From: Bacteroidota bacterium
GTDB taxonomy: Bacteria; Bacteroidota; Bacteroidia; Cytophagales; Cyclobacteriaceae
DNA length: 64,000 nt
NCBI GenBank assembly: GCA_016178785.1
Contig: JACOSO010000023.1
Coordinates: 62,001-126,000 of the forward strand
Reading direction: 5' to 3'
The position numbers were made by a program, and so were the translations under genes. The notes under the pieces are model-generated. The model saw only the letters and a program-made list of their open reading frames with translations, had not been told where the DNA came from and made no database searches. Shown here piece by piece: positions 53,842-64,000 of this stretch (position 1 is its first letter; every line of letters begins with the position of its first letter).

Positions 53842-54218
53842 TGATACAATGGATTGACGACCACAAGAGAAGAACAGCTGCTCAGTTACTAAACACAGGC
53901 TGTTACAGCCAAGCATAGAGAGTGACCGACAGTTTGGTTTACTGACCTTATTTGCAGTTTTGACCTAATCCATTTGGTTAACAAATGGAAAAGAAAATAT
54001 TTTAATTTTTTCACTTCCACAACAATTTTTTGTTTTGGGTTTTACTTCTTCCCAATCACACTTTTTTAACCTTCGATTCAGTTGGCCTCATTCCATTTTG
54101 CTATGTGAAAGCAAATGAAAGGTGTGATAAGTCTGGGGCGCCAGCCAAAATTATTTTGGAGCATAACAAAAAATAATATTATCTTTGTTGCTAAGATATT
54201 TACTTAATAAGATATAGT
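53842..54218. other. Gap before the marR-rph operon; hairpin and GCATAACAA motif
   Basis: TCCATTTG (53969-53976) and CAAATGGA (53982-53989) form an 8-bp hairpin that may end the upstream operon. GCATAACAA occurs at 54161-54169. The final 70 nt hold the marR promoter and possible operator. No gene is visible. Confidence 0.5.
54155..54214 (+). promoter_or_regulatory. marR promoter with overlapping palindromic operator candidate
   Basis: TTTG (54155-54158), 21 nt, TATCTTTG (54180-54187) fits the Bacteroidota promoter. TATCTT (54180-54185) and AAGATA (54193-54198) form an inverted pair over the -7 element and expected start, with another AAGATA at 54209-54214. This is where a MarR autorepressor would bind. 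Confidence 0.55.
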
Positions 54219-54680
54219 ATGGATATTGACACAATCAAACAAATGAGAAAACTGAGCCAACTCTACGCTTATACCTCCATTCAGATGCACGAAGCCATTG
54301 GCCGAGAGGCAGGGCTTTCAGGAACTGACCACAAGTACCTGGGATTTTTAATAGAAAAAGGGCAAATGACAGCAGGCGAGCTTTCGAATTTAACAGGCCT
54401 AACTACGGGAGCAATTACAGGTTTAATAGACAGGTTTGAAAAGAAAAAATTGGTGAAAAGACAATTTGCGAAAGACGACAGACGGAAGATTATCATTGAG
54501 CCAAACACCGAGAGGATAATGGCGCTTTTCGTGCCGCTCTATAAAGATTTCCGAAACAAATCAGAAAAGCTTACTGCTTCATTTTCAAACAAGGAAATTA
54601 AAGTCATTGAAACCTACTTTCTAAAAGCAATTGAAATAATGAATGAGACAACAAACGCCTTGCGTTCAAAGAGACCTTAA
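54219..54680 (+). CDS. MarR-family transcriptional regulator
   Basis: 153 aa. Winged helix-turn-helix with helix 3-4 as KGQMTAGELSNLTGLTTGAI and wing LVKRQFAKDDRRKIIIEPN, the classical MarR DRR motif; N- and C-terminal helices form the dimer interface. It precedes the rifampicin-phosphotransferase-like gene by about 60 nt on the same strand and probably controls it and itself in response to a small aromatic ligand or drug, which is inferred from family behaviour. Confidence 0.9.
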   Translation: MDIDTIKQMRKLSQLYAYTSIQMHEAIGREAGLSGTDHKYLGFLIEKGQMTAGELSNLTGLTTGAITGLIDRFEKKKLVKRQFAKDDRRKIIIEPNTERIMALFVPLYKDFRNKSEKLTASFSNKEIKVIETYFLKAIEIMNETTNALRSKRP

Positions 54681-57428
<2,748 letters not shown>

Positions 57429-57507
57429 ACAGGAGAAGAAAATATAAAATAGGCTTCATAGATACTTATATAACTCATAACAAAACCACTTCACACCAAA
57501 AGAAATA

Positions 57508-58083
57508 ATGAGAAAGCTAAAATTACAAATGCAAATGTCCGTAGATGGATTCGTTGCAGGACCCGAAGGCCAATTGGATTGGATGACGCGAAATTTAGAC
57601 GAAAAACTTTTACAACATGTCAATGCTTTAACAGATTCATCTGACACCATTTTATTGGGCAGAAAAATGACCGATGGATTTGTCAATTACTGGACTTCTG
57701 TATTGAAGACGCCTGAAAGCCCTGAGTATTCTTTTGCAAAAAAAATGGTAGATACTCCAAAGGTTGTTTTCAGTAAGACACTTGACAAATCTACTTGGCA
57801 CAACACCACCGTGGCGAAGGGAAATCTTGCAGACGAGGTTCTCAAACTTAAAAAGCAATCCCAATCACTATCGGGAGGAAAAGATATTATTGTTTATGGC
57901 GGTGCTGAGTTTGTTTCCAACCTGATTAAGGAAAACCTGATTGATGAACTGAACCTGTTTATCAACCCCACGGCCATCGGTAATGGATTAAAAGTTTTTC
58001 TGAACAGAACAAATTTGCGATTCCAAAAATCACAATCGTACGAATGCGGAGTAGTAGTAAACACTTATGCCCTCAAGAAATAA
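57508..58083 (+). CDS. DHFR/RibD C-terminal-fold reductase family protein
   Basis: 191 aa. RibD-C/DHFR-like fold: QMQMSVDGFVAGPEGQLDWM at the start, TILLGRKMTDGFVNYW, and DIIVYGGAEFVSNLIKE with the NADPH-loop Gly pair. Such proteins are NADPH-dependent reductases of mostly unknown substrate, not true dihydrofolate reductases. An 18-bp palindromic stretch at 57859-57876 adds SQSLSG within LKLKKQ..GKDIIV. A second paralogue lies downstream at 58327. Confidence 0.83.
   Translation: MRKLKLQMQMSVDGFVAGPEGQLDWMTRNLDEKLLQHVNALTDSSDTILLGRKMTDGFVNYWTSVLKTPESPEYSFAKKMVDTPKVVFSKTLDKSTWHNTTVAKGNLADEVLKLKKQSQSLSGGKDIIVYGGAEFVSNLIKENLIDELNLFINPTAIGNGLKVFLNRTNLRFQKSQSYECGVVVNTYALKK
57859..57876. repeat. 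In-frame palindromic insert in the RibD-C-like gene
   Basis: TCCCAATCACTATCGGGA, with TCCCAAT and ATCGGGA arms pairing except for one position. Family members as I recall them lack the corresponding six residues (SQSLSG). Confidence 0.55.
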
Positions 58084-58084
58084 A

Positions 58085-58297
58085 ATGGTTGAAGTCTTTA
58101 AAACAAATGTGGAGAATAGTGAACTGGCCGATCAACTCGCATCAGCCCTTCATGATCGCTTCCCTTTTTTCAAAATCAATTTTGACATGGACGATTGCGA
58201 TAGGATTTTGAGAGTGGAAGGCAATCAGATTAATTCTGAAAAGATAATTGAAGTGATTAGTGCAGTTGGTTTTGAATGCAAAATTCTTGAATCGTAA
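58085..58297 (+). CDS. Small ferredoxin-like (HMA-fold-like) protein
   Basis: 70 aa from ATG 58085; upstream codons to 58067 overlap the previous gene. The beta-alpha-beta pattern MVEVFKTNVENSELADQLAS, then FKINFDMDDCDRILRVEGN and IIEVISAVGFECKILE resembles heavy-metal-associated domains but lacks the CxxC metal site. I know this as a common short Bacteroidota family without a function. It sits 1 nt after the reductase gene and 29 nt before its paralogue, in one probable operon. Confidence 0.7.
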   Translation: MVEVFKTNVENSELADQLASALHDRFPFFKINFDMDDCDRILRVEGNQINSEKIIEVISAVGFECKILES

Positions 58298-58326
58298 AAA
58301 AGATATGAGAAAGTAACAATTCAAAG

Positions 58327-58887
58327 ATGACTACAGACTCATTTAAAGTGACTATACATATGGTTTCAAGCCTTGATGGCGTTATTGCTAAAAAAGACAA
58401 TAGTGTTTCGTGGTTTGAGGCATCAAGTAACTACAAGAAAGGTGTTTCTGGGCAAGATCCTGAAGAATTTCTGAAGACAATAGATTGCTATGTAATGGGG
58501 TCTCGGACATACGAACATGCCTTGGAACTTTCAAAATCTTATGGGTGGGCATATGGAGACAAGCCGACAATTGTAGTAACCAGCCGAAACCTGCCAATTG
58601 AAAGACAGAACATTGAATTTTATTCTGGTGACCTGAACAAACTTGTGAATGAACGACTAAAACCAAACTACAAGAATGTTTGGCTTGTAGGCGGTGCAAT
58701 GCTCGTTAAGGATTTCATTCGTTTAAAATTGACAGACGAAATAAGAGTATCGGTTTTGCCTATTATTTTGGGTGACGGGACATTATTTTTTGACCATATA
58801 GGGCAAGAACAGGCATTGCACTTGAAAGATGTAACAGCCTACAAAAACGGCATGATTGAACTATGGTATGAAATAAAAAAAGAATAG
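58327..58887 (+). CDS. DHFR/RibD C-terminal-fold reductase family protein, second copy
   Basis: 186 aa. VTIHMVSSLDGVIAKKDNSV, TIDCYVMGSRTYEHALELS and NVWLVGGAMLVKDFIRLKL mark the RibD-C fold; RVSVLPIILGDGTLFFDH closes it. It is a distant paralogue of the gene at 57508, with no palindromic insert. Substrate unknown. Together with the rph-like enzyme and MarR this looks like a drug- or xenobiotic-handling module, which is inference. Confidence 0.82.
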   Translation: MTTDSFKVTIHMVSSLDGVIAKKDNSVSWFEASSNYKKGVSGQDPEEFLKTIDCYVMGSRTYEHALELSKSYGWAYGDKPTIVVTSRNLPIERQNIEFYSGDLNKLVNERLKPNYKNVWLVGGAMLVKDFIRLKLTDEIRVSVLPIILGDGTLFFDHIGQEQALHLKDVTAYKNGMIELWYEIKKE

Positions 58888-59043
58888 AAACTTTTTAAAC
58901 AGACTGAACGAAACATGCCACTAACAAAGAACGCATAACAAGGTCATGGGCATAGGTTTTTGTGCTCAACTTTAGGACAAGAGTCACTTGGGCATAAACT
59001 CAATTGAACAAAATCTTAAATAAAGATTAATAGTGATAAAACT
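58888..59043. other. Gap with GCATAACAA motif
   Basis: GCATAACAA at 58933-58941, followed by TCATGGGCATAGG and TTGTGCTCAACTTTAGGACA, a sequence type I associate with spacers between accessory genes in Bacteroidota. It separates the reductase genes from the VOC gene. Confidence 0.45.
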
Positions 59044-59496
59044 ATGGCAAAAAACAAATTACTCCGAATGGACAATGTTGGCATCGTTGTCGAATCCCTC
59101 GATGACGCCATCTTTTTTTTTACGGAGATAGGCCTGAAGCTCGAAGGGCGCGCAACGATAGAAGGAGAATGGGCTGGTCGCGTTACCGGACTGGGCTCTC
59201 AGTGCGTAGAGATTGCTATGATGGTTACCCCCGATGGCCACAGTCGGCTAGAGCTTTCGCGATTTCTCACCCCACATACGATTTCAGATCACCGGACTGC
59301 TCCTGTGAATTCTCTCGGCTATCTACGCGTCATGTTTGCTGTTGAAGACATTGACGAGATGGTATCCAGGCTCCGGAAGCATGGCGCTCAGCTCGTTGGC
59401 GAAGTGGTTCAGTACGAGGACTCGTATCGGCTCTGCTACATTCGCGGAACCGAAGGACTTCTCATCGGGCTGGCAGAACAACTCGATAATAAATGA
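59044..59496 (+). CDS. VOC-family (glyoxalase/bleomycin-resistance fold) protein
   Basis: 150 aa: two beta-alpha-beta-beta-beta units, RMDNVGIVVESLDDAIFFFT and LGYLRVMFAVEDIDEMVSRL, with GTEGLLIGLAEQL at the C-terminus. Metal-site residues (an early His and closing Glu) are only partly evident. Family activities range from isomerases to antibiotic binding, so no substrate is proposed. Its codons are visibly richer in G and C than those of neighbouring genes, pointing to acquisition from a different genome. Confidence 0.83.
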   Translation: MAKNKLLRMDNVGIVVESLDDAIFFFTEIGLKLEGRATIEGEWAGRVTGLGSQCVEIAMMVTPDGHSRLELSRFLTPHTISDHRTAPVNSLGYLRVMFAVEDIDEMVSRLRKHGAQLVGEVVQYEDSYRLCYIRGTEGLLIGLAEQLDNK

Positions 59497-59555
59497 GTAG
59501 TGGATGTTTTATAAAAACGTTGACGGAAGAATTTTCATCACTAATAGCAATTTCA

Positions 59556-60803
59556 TTAAGATTCACTTATCGCCTTGGCCGCCACATAAGCCGTTGTCCA
59601 GGCGCTTTGAAAATTGAAGCCGCCCGTTTCGCCATCAATGTTGAGAACTTCCCCTGCAAAGTAAATTCCATTTTGATGCTTGCTTTCCATAGTCTCCAAG
59701 TCAATCGATTTCAGGTCGACTCCGCCACAGGTAACAAACTCTTCTTTGAAAGTAGTTTTGCCTTTGATCTCAAAAGGGCAGCGGATCATAAACTCAACCA
59801 GCCGGTTCAGACTCTTTCGAGGAAGCTCTGCCCAGGTTCGAGTTTCTTCAATCTCTGCTAACTCACACAAACGCATCCACAAACGCGAAGGGATTTTATA
59901 AAGTGGATTGTTGATAATTTTTTGCTTTCCGTGGTTGGCGTTCAGCTCTTGCAAATCTTTGCGGAGCCCTTCTTCACCAACAGTGCCGGTCCAGTTGACG
60001 AGTGCAGTGAACTCATATTTTTTCTCGTGCAAATATTCGGCAGCCCATGCTGATAGCTTTATCACGGCCGGTCCGCTCAGTCCCCAATGCGTAATGAGGC
60101 AAGGGCCCGTTTCTGAAAATTTTGTTCCCGCAATTTTTACTTCAGCCTGGGAGACAGCAACGCCCATCAGGTCTTTGAATTTTTTATCTGAATCATTGAA
60201 CGTAAACAATGAAGGGATCGGATTGATAATAGGAGCAGGTTTAAGCCAATCATAACTGTGTAAATTGTTATACCCACCGCACGCGATCAAGACTTTCCTG
60301 GCAATGATCTTCTCGTTATTTAATTCAAGCGTAAAACCATTTCCTTGAGGAGTTATTTTTCTTACTTCAGATTGGAGTTTAATTTTTATTCCATGGCGTT
60401 CGGTTTCATCTAAAAGGCAATCGATAATCGTTTGTGAATTGTTACTCACCGGAAATATCCGGCCATCTTCTTCTGTTTTTAGTTTTACACCTTTCGATTC
60501 AAACCATTCGACTATGTCTTTAGCCTGAAATTTTCTGAAAAGAGATTTTAATTCTTTGCTTCCGCGAGGGTAATGTTTGGAAAGGGGAGTGGGTTCAAAA
60601 CAATGATGAGTGACATTGCAGCGCCCGCCACCCGATACTTTTACTTTAGAGAGAAGCTTGGTTGTTTTCTCGAGGATGAGCATTGATAGATCGGGATTCG
60701 TTTCTGCTGCTATGATTGCTCCAAAGAAACCGGCTGCTCCGCCACCGACTATTGCAAGATCAAACTGGAATGTATTTTTCAAAAAAGAGGACGAATTTTT
60801 CAA
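59556..60803 (-). CDS. HI0933/YhiN-family flavoprotein (FAD-dependent oxidoreductase)
   Basis: 415 aa. N-terminal FAD site FDLAIVGGGAAGFFGAIIAA, the family hallmark VSGGGRCNVTHHC, a central KVLIACGGYN, and the C-terminal FAD-contact GVDLKSIDLETMESK and YFAGEVLNIDGETGGFNFQS. These are the HI0933-like proteins (BaiN/YhiN group), normally 390-420 aa. Physiological substrate is unclear for most members. It is transcribed alone. Confidence 0.92.
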   Translation of the reverse strand: MKNSSSFLKNTFQFDLAIVGGGAAGFFGAIIAAETNPDLSMLILEKTTKLLSKVKVSGGGRCNVTHHCFEPTPLSKHYPRGSKELKSLFRKFQAKDIVEWFESKGVKLKTEEDGRIFPVSNNSQTIIDCLLDETERHGIKIKLQSEVRKITPQGNGFTLELNNEKIIARKVLIACGGYNNLHSYDWLKPAPIINPIPSLFTFNDSDKKFKDLMGVAVSQAEVKIAGTKFSETGPCLITHWGLSGPAVIKLSAWAAEYLHEKKYEFTALVNWTGTVGEEGLRKDLQELNANHGKQKIINNPLYKIPSRLWMRLCELAEIEETRTWAELPRKSLNRLVEFMIRCPFEIKGKTTFKEEFVTCGGVDLKSIDLETMESKHQNGIYFAGEVLNIDGETGGFNFQSAWTTAYVAAKAISES

Positions 60804-60926
60804 ATCTAAAGAAAAAAGAATCAGCTGATGAAATGTGTAGGTATGCTGAAGAATATTGGAAAATTTGCCTTTTGATTCAGCCTAATTGAAAATCGTGGCT
60901 ATATTTGCACCTCTTTTTATACAACT

Positions 60927-61016
<90 letters not shown>

Positions 61017-61018
61017 AT

Positions 61019-61043
61019 AAACCCCGCAGAAGAAGCGGGGTTT
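61019..61043 (+). terminator. Hairpin between tRNA-Ser and tRNA-Arg
   Basis: AAACCCCGC (61019-61027) and GCGGGGTTT (61035-61043) with a 7-nt loop. No strong T-run follows, so it may be a processing signal rather than a full terminator. Confidence 0.6.
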
Positions 61044-61051
61044 AAAATTTA

Positions 61052-61125
61052 GGTCCGGTAGCTCAACTGGATAGAGCATCAGATTTCTAATCTGACGGTT
61101 CGGGGTTCGATTCCCTGCCGGATCA
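61052..61125 (+). tRNA. tRNA-Arg (TCT)
   Basis: 74 nt. Acceptor GGTCCGG (61052-61058) and CCGGATC (61118-61124), discriminator A. Anticodon TCT at 61086-61088 in loop TTTCTAA between TCAGA and TCTGA. T-arm has GGTTCGATT. It decodes AGA. Confidence 0.95.
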
Positions 61126-61130
61126 CAAAT

Positions 61131-61218
61131 GAATTTCAAATTATAGATTCGAAATTCAAAATTTGGGTTACATTTGCAGCCCTGATTTGAAATTTTGAAT
61201 TTGAAATTTTGAATTTTG
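61131..61218. repeat. AT-rich TTTGAAATTTTGAA repeat
   Basis: Alternating GAATTTCAAA and TTTGAAATTTTGAA units between two tRNA genes, the same family as at 38251-38414 and 44616-44650. Confidence 0.65.
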
Positions 61219-61224
61219 ACTTCT

Positions 61225-61298
61225 CGGGGTGTAGCGTAGCCCGGTATCGCGCTTGGTTTGGGACCAAGAGATCGTCAGTTCGAATCTGGCCACCCCGA
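61225..61298 (+). tRNA. tRNA-Pro (TGG)
   Basis: 74 nt. Acceptor CGGGGTG (61225-61231) and CACCCCG (61291-61297), discriminator A. Anticodon TGG at 61259-61261 between stems CTTGG and CCAAG; T-arm with GTTCGAATC. Confidence 0.96.
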
Positions 61299-61299
61299 C

Positions 61300-61333
61300 A
61301 AAGGCTTCATCATTCAGATGAGGCCTTTTTTAT
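61300..61333 (+). terminator. Terminator of the tRNA cluster
   Basis: AAAGGCTTCAT (61300-61310) pairs with ATGAGGCCTTT (61318-61328) with one wobble pair, followed by a T-run. Confidence 0.85.
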
Positions 61334-61446
61334 TTGTTAACGGTTGTAAATATTTCTAACTTTCTCACATGCACATGTGATAGTACAATTGCAAGATCTT
61401 GGTTACTTTTGCTTCAGGTTAAGGATATTTAAGAAAGGCTTGAGAT

Positions 61447-61581
61447 ATGAAAAAGTTTATAGGCTTGCTTTTAATCGCCTCCATACTGGCCGGTTGTGTC
61501 GGTTCTCATTATTGCCCTTCCTACGGAAAGCGATCGGTCCAAAAACCATCGACCTATAAAGCGAAGAAGCCAAGCGCCTGA
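61447..61581 (+). CDS. Small lipoprotein, 44 aa
   Basis: ATG at 61447 encodes a short protein beginning MKKFIGLLLIASILAGCVGS: a lipoprotein signal with lipobox LAGC (Cys17), then a basic tail with YGKRSVQKPSTYKAKKPSA to the stop. It resembles the short YtxH-free, Lys-rich lipoproteins of Bacteroidota outer membranes, function unknown. It is easily missed because of its length. A T-rich region follows and it seems monocistronic. Confidence 0.65.
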   Translation: MKKFIGLLLIASILAGCVGSHYCPSYGKRSVQKPSTYKAKKPSA

Positions 61582-61689
61582 TTTCTCCTTAATTCAAAAT
61601 TCCATTCGCAGGTTAAAACAATCACCAGTAGATTGAGATTTCTTTCATTGCAAAAACATTGCTTACATTAATGGCAATTAATTTTTCAA

Positions 61690-62556
61690 ATGAAAAGATT
61701 TTCAGGAATCGTTAGTTGGACAATTACCATCGTCAGTTGTGTTAGCGGGTTCTATTTCTTTTATGAAAGCAAGAAAGACAGGGAACCTACTTTTGTTGTT
61801 GACCCCATCCGGCCAACATTGGTTGACAAAGAGCTATTCAAAAACAAACCACTTCGTATTGTTGATTCCACAGGCAATGAGGTACGTGAAAATGTTTGTG
61901 TCATTACTTTCTATTTTTTCAACCAGGGGAATGAGTCAATTAAAAAAGAGAACATCTTGCAACCGCTGAAGCTCAGGCTGCCGAAAGGATGCAAAATGCT
62001 TGATTATAAATTATTAAAAGTATCCAGGAGTGTCACACAGATCACTTTGGGAAACTATAACCCCGCTGACGAAAGCATCAGTTTTGATTTTAAAATATTG
62101 GAGCATGAAGATGGTTTTACCGGACAGATTATTTATTCGGGTGATGTCAATGCTAATCTTAATATCGATGGAGTAATTGAAGGTGTGAAGATCATTAAAG
62201 ACAGGTATTCTCTTTTAAATCCGCGGACAATTTTGTTTTTCGCTCTCTTTGTCTCGCCCTTTGTCATGATCTTGATTTTTCTTTTAAGGTCAATGTTCGG
62301 CATACGATCAAGATCGGAGGGATCACCCCGCAAGAAGTCGTTGTACAAACGACTGGTTACACGTTACCGGATGACCGTGGTAGACTCCACCAACAATAGC
62401 CAGCGTAGCTCAATGACTTTTTCATACCTGAGGCTACTCATCGTTTTGACTGCCATCTTTGTTTTAATATTTGTATCTGCAACTTTATTGACAGACCGGT
62501 TGAGGCCAATGATCAAAGAAAATAAAGCGATAGTTCCTGTGAGGCTTTTACCGTAG
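61690..62556 (+). CDS. Membrane protein of unknown function
   Basis: 288 aa with an N-terminal helix (GIVSWTITIVSCVSGFYFFY), a soluble beta-rich region (about 35-175, ENVCVITFYFFNQGNESIKK), and two helices (LFFALFVSPFVMILIFLL and LRLLIVLTAIFVLIFVSATL) joined by a basic loop. No family recognised. The extracytoplasmic domain may be an immunoglobulin-like sensor, but this is a guess from strand pattern only. No operon partner. Confidence 0.65.
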   Translation: MKRFSGIVSWTITIVSCVSGFYFFYESKKDREPTFVVDPIRPTLVDKELFKNKPLRIVDSTGNEVRENVCVITFYFFNQGNESIKKENILQPLKLRLPKGCKMLDYKLLKVSRSVTQITLGNYNPADESISFDFKILEHEDGFTGQIIYSGDVNANLNIDGVIEGVKIIKDRYSLLNPRTILFFALFVSPFVMILIFLLRSMFGIRSRSEGSPRKKSLYKRLVTRYRMTVVDSTNNSQRSSMTFSYLRLLIVLTAIFVLIFVSATLLTDRLRPMIKENKAIVPVRLLP

Positions 62557-63194
62557 GGGTTGTGGATACGAAGCGAGATTGACTACGGTTTCGTCTGATC
62601 TTTGGATTTCCTGAATCTTCGTTCCGCCCACCGTGAGCACAATACATAGCAGCTCGTGGCTATACAGAGACCTTGTCTAATGATGGATCAGGGATCATTC
62701 TAACTATGTGGCCTGAATAAAAGTAGTCAATTGCAAATACGGTTGTGTATCCTCACCGCACTTAAGGGTAAGAGTGATAGGCAGATTAGTAAAATTAAGT
62801 ATTGAAAAAACAATGATAATCAGCTTATTATAAAATACGCATACTCCTTAAGGAGTATTAAATTTTAAGTAAGCATTCCACTCAGAATGATCTTTTGCAA
62901 TGACAGTTAACCTCCAAATTTGTCCGGCAATTTTCAGGGAACTACAGATTCGCCTAATATTAGAAATTTAGTAGCGCTATGTTTGCACCCCAAAAAACAA
63001 ATCCAATTCAAATCAAAGCTCAAGCTGTCTCTTACAAAGAAAAGGAAAGAATGCGAAGAAGATTGAAGGGCTGACGCTGTATGCGGTTGAGCAAGAATAA
63101 AGAAGGGTAGGCCAAAGCAAAAAGGTTGAGCTTCAACAAAAGCAAATGGAGCTTCAAACAAAACGAAACTGATAAAATCAAATTTCAGATAGAT
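62557..63194. other. 638-nt gap with a perfect palindrome and a decayed gene end
   Basis: ATACTCCTTAAGGAGTAT at 62841-62858 is a perfect 18-nt palindrome, a candidate protein-binding site. From about 63040 to 63171 a broken frame reads KKIEGLTLYAVEQE, stop, then KKVELQQKQMELQTKRN, which resembles the coiled C-terminus of Bacteroidota tail-fibre-domain proteins. I see no intact gene. Confidence 0.45.
63040..63171 (+). pseudogene. Remnant of a tail-fibre-like protein C-terminus
   Basis: The EGLTLYAVEQ segment is close to the EELTLYxIEQ ending common in S74/tail-fibre-domain surface proteins. An internal TAA and frame changes upstream show it is not expressed as such. The intact gene starting 24 nt later is of the same general type, suggesting a tandem family with loss of one copy. 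Confidence 0.45.
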
Positions 63195-64000
63195 ATGAGA
63201 AAAACTTTACTGTTCATCGGTTTGACATTAGTTATGGTTCATCATACGATTGGCCAGACCTTGTCAGAGACCCAAATGCGAAATGCGCGTGCAACGGGGT
63301 ATGCAATTATGGCGGCCCGAAATCCGGGAAAGAGTTTTTCAATTATTATGATACCCTGGGATGGGACGAATACATTAGAGTATAATGCGAATACACAGAT
63401 CAATTCAGGTTGGCATCCTCAAGCTGCGGTAAAGGGGAATTATTTTGACCAAAGTTTCAACGGTTCTGATTTCAGTAACTATAGTTCTGTGGTATTGAGC
63501 GAGCAAGAATTTAATCAATATAAAAGTACCGGCACTCAATGGTGGATTGTTTGCAGTCCGATACCTTCATTTAGTAATACAATTAGTACCAATAACGCGA
63601 ACCAGAGTGGCTATATAGGAATTGGAACATCGACTCCATCTGCAAAACTCCATTTACTTCAAAGTTCTAATACCGACTGGGCCGCTTATATTCAGAATAC
63701 AGGAGGCACTGGTAAAGGAGTTCGAATACAGGCTGCAGGGGCGGACGCCACTCCCGTGCTGCAGATGGATGATAATTTGGGAGTTAATCGTTTTGTAGTT
63801 CAATCGAACGGAAAAACTGGAATAGGAACAATGACACCGGGAGCGCAACTCACAGTTGCTCTTCCTGGTTACTCTGGAACTCCGGTAAACTCATCATTGG
63901 TTTACATCAATCAGTCTACCAACCCGGTTGGTTCAGACCTTAAGCCAGCGCTCGAATTAAGCAATGGAGGGGGATCCGGTTATGGGCTTGTAAGTATTGC
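63195..64000 (+). CDS. Tail-fibre-like secreted surface protein, N-terminal part
   Basis: The ATG at 63195 opens a frame running 268 codons to the window edge without a stop. Signal peptide MRKTLLFIGLTLVMVHHTIG. A short unique domain (about 25-125, DGTNTLEYNANTQINSGWH, TGTQWWIVCSPIPSF) is followed by repeats GYIGIGTSTPSAKLHLLQSS and GKTGIGTMTPGAQLTVALPG. The (I)GIGT.TP.A.L pattern is typical of Bacteroidota tail-fibre or cell-surface proteins ending in an S74 chaperone domain, which would lie outside the window. Confidence 0.75.
   Translation, partial: MRKTLLFIGLTLVMVHHTIGQTLSETQMRNARATGYAIMAARNPGKSFSIIMIPWDGTNTLEYNANTQINSGWHPQAAVKGNYFDQSFNGSDFSNYSSVVLSEQEFNQYKSTGTQWWIVCSPIPSFSNTISTNNANQSGYIGIGTSTPSAKLHLLQSSNTDWAAYIQNTGGTGKGVRIQAAGADATPVLQMDDNLGVNRFVVQSNGKTGIGTMTPGAQLTVALPGYSGTPVNSSLVYINQSTNPVGSDLKPALELSNGGGSGYGLVSI

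Noticed and set aside
62934-63161. Minus-strand frame of 75 codons
   Set aside because: It is antisense to the tail-fibre-like remnant and shows no conserved features.

Overview
The window looks like chromosomal DNA of a Bacteroidota bacterium, probably a Cytophagales-like aerobe. Evidence: two secreted proteases, a reprolysin and a lysyl-endopeptidase-like protein, end in type IX secretion (T9SS) type A sorting domains. DUF3108, DUF4296, DUF1573 and DUF3667 proteins are present. Promoters fit the Bacteroidota pattern (TTG or TTTG, 16-21 nt, TAnnTTTG) and purine-rich ribosome sites are rare. The taxonomic call is inference from these families; no marker tree was possible.

Layout. 0-0.5 kb: 5' end of mnmE. 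0.6-6.1 kb: a five-gene metal-responsive operon read leftward: DtxR/MntR regulator, di-haem cytochrome, Rieske lipoprotein, outer-membrane porin, and an Nramp transporter fused to a universal stress domain, with a DtxR-type operator upstream of the regulator. 6.1-14.0 kb: glycosyltransferase, dapD, DUF3108 protein, hotdog thioesterase, TPR histidine kinase, ABC exporter. 14.3-21.7 kb: an eight-gene leftward operon that reconstructs non-phosphorylative L-fucose catabolism: mutarotase, FucP, fucose dehydrogenase, fuconolactonase, fuconate dehydratase, ketodeoxyfuconate dehydrogenase, FAH-type diketo-acid hydrolase, and a lactate/malate-type dehydrogenase. 22-26.6 kb: Hsp20 and a large T9SS metalloprotease. 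26.9-32.1 kb: phosphate, POT and OPT transporters. 32.1-32.8 kb: zeta-like kinase plus a 54-aa partner. 32.9-41.8 kb: phosphohexomutase, HPPD, TrpS, glutaryl-CoA dehydrogenase and tryptophan 2,3-dioxygenase, giving aromatic amino-acid catabolism in one neighbourhood. 41.8-45.5 kb: a small Sm-like protein and a reduced Bat/aerotolerance operon. 45.9-48.6 kb: DUF4296 lipoprotein and mutS2.

48.6-59.5 kb is accessory in character. It holds a secreted protease, a DoxX/DUF2071/methyltransferase operon, a MarR regulator with a rifampicin-phosphotransferase-like enzyme, two RibD-C/DHFR-like reductases and a VOC protein. These modules are separated by gaps carrying a recurrent GCATAACAA motif. The rph-like gene has three short GC-rich palindromic in-frame inserts and the neighbouring reductase gene has a different one. 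They resemble mobile palindromic elements that have entered coding sequence, and I regard them as the most notable signal in the window.

59.5-64 kb: HI0933-type flavoprotein, three tRNAs (Ser-GCT, Arg-TCT, Pro-TGG), a 44-aa lipoprotein, a membrane protein, a decayed remnant, and the start of a tail-fibre-like secreted protein cut by the window edge. AT-rich and palindromic interspersed repeats occur in many of the gaps.
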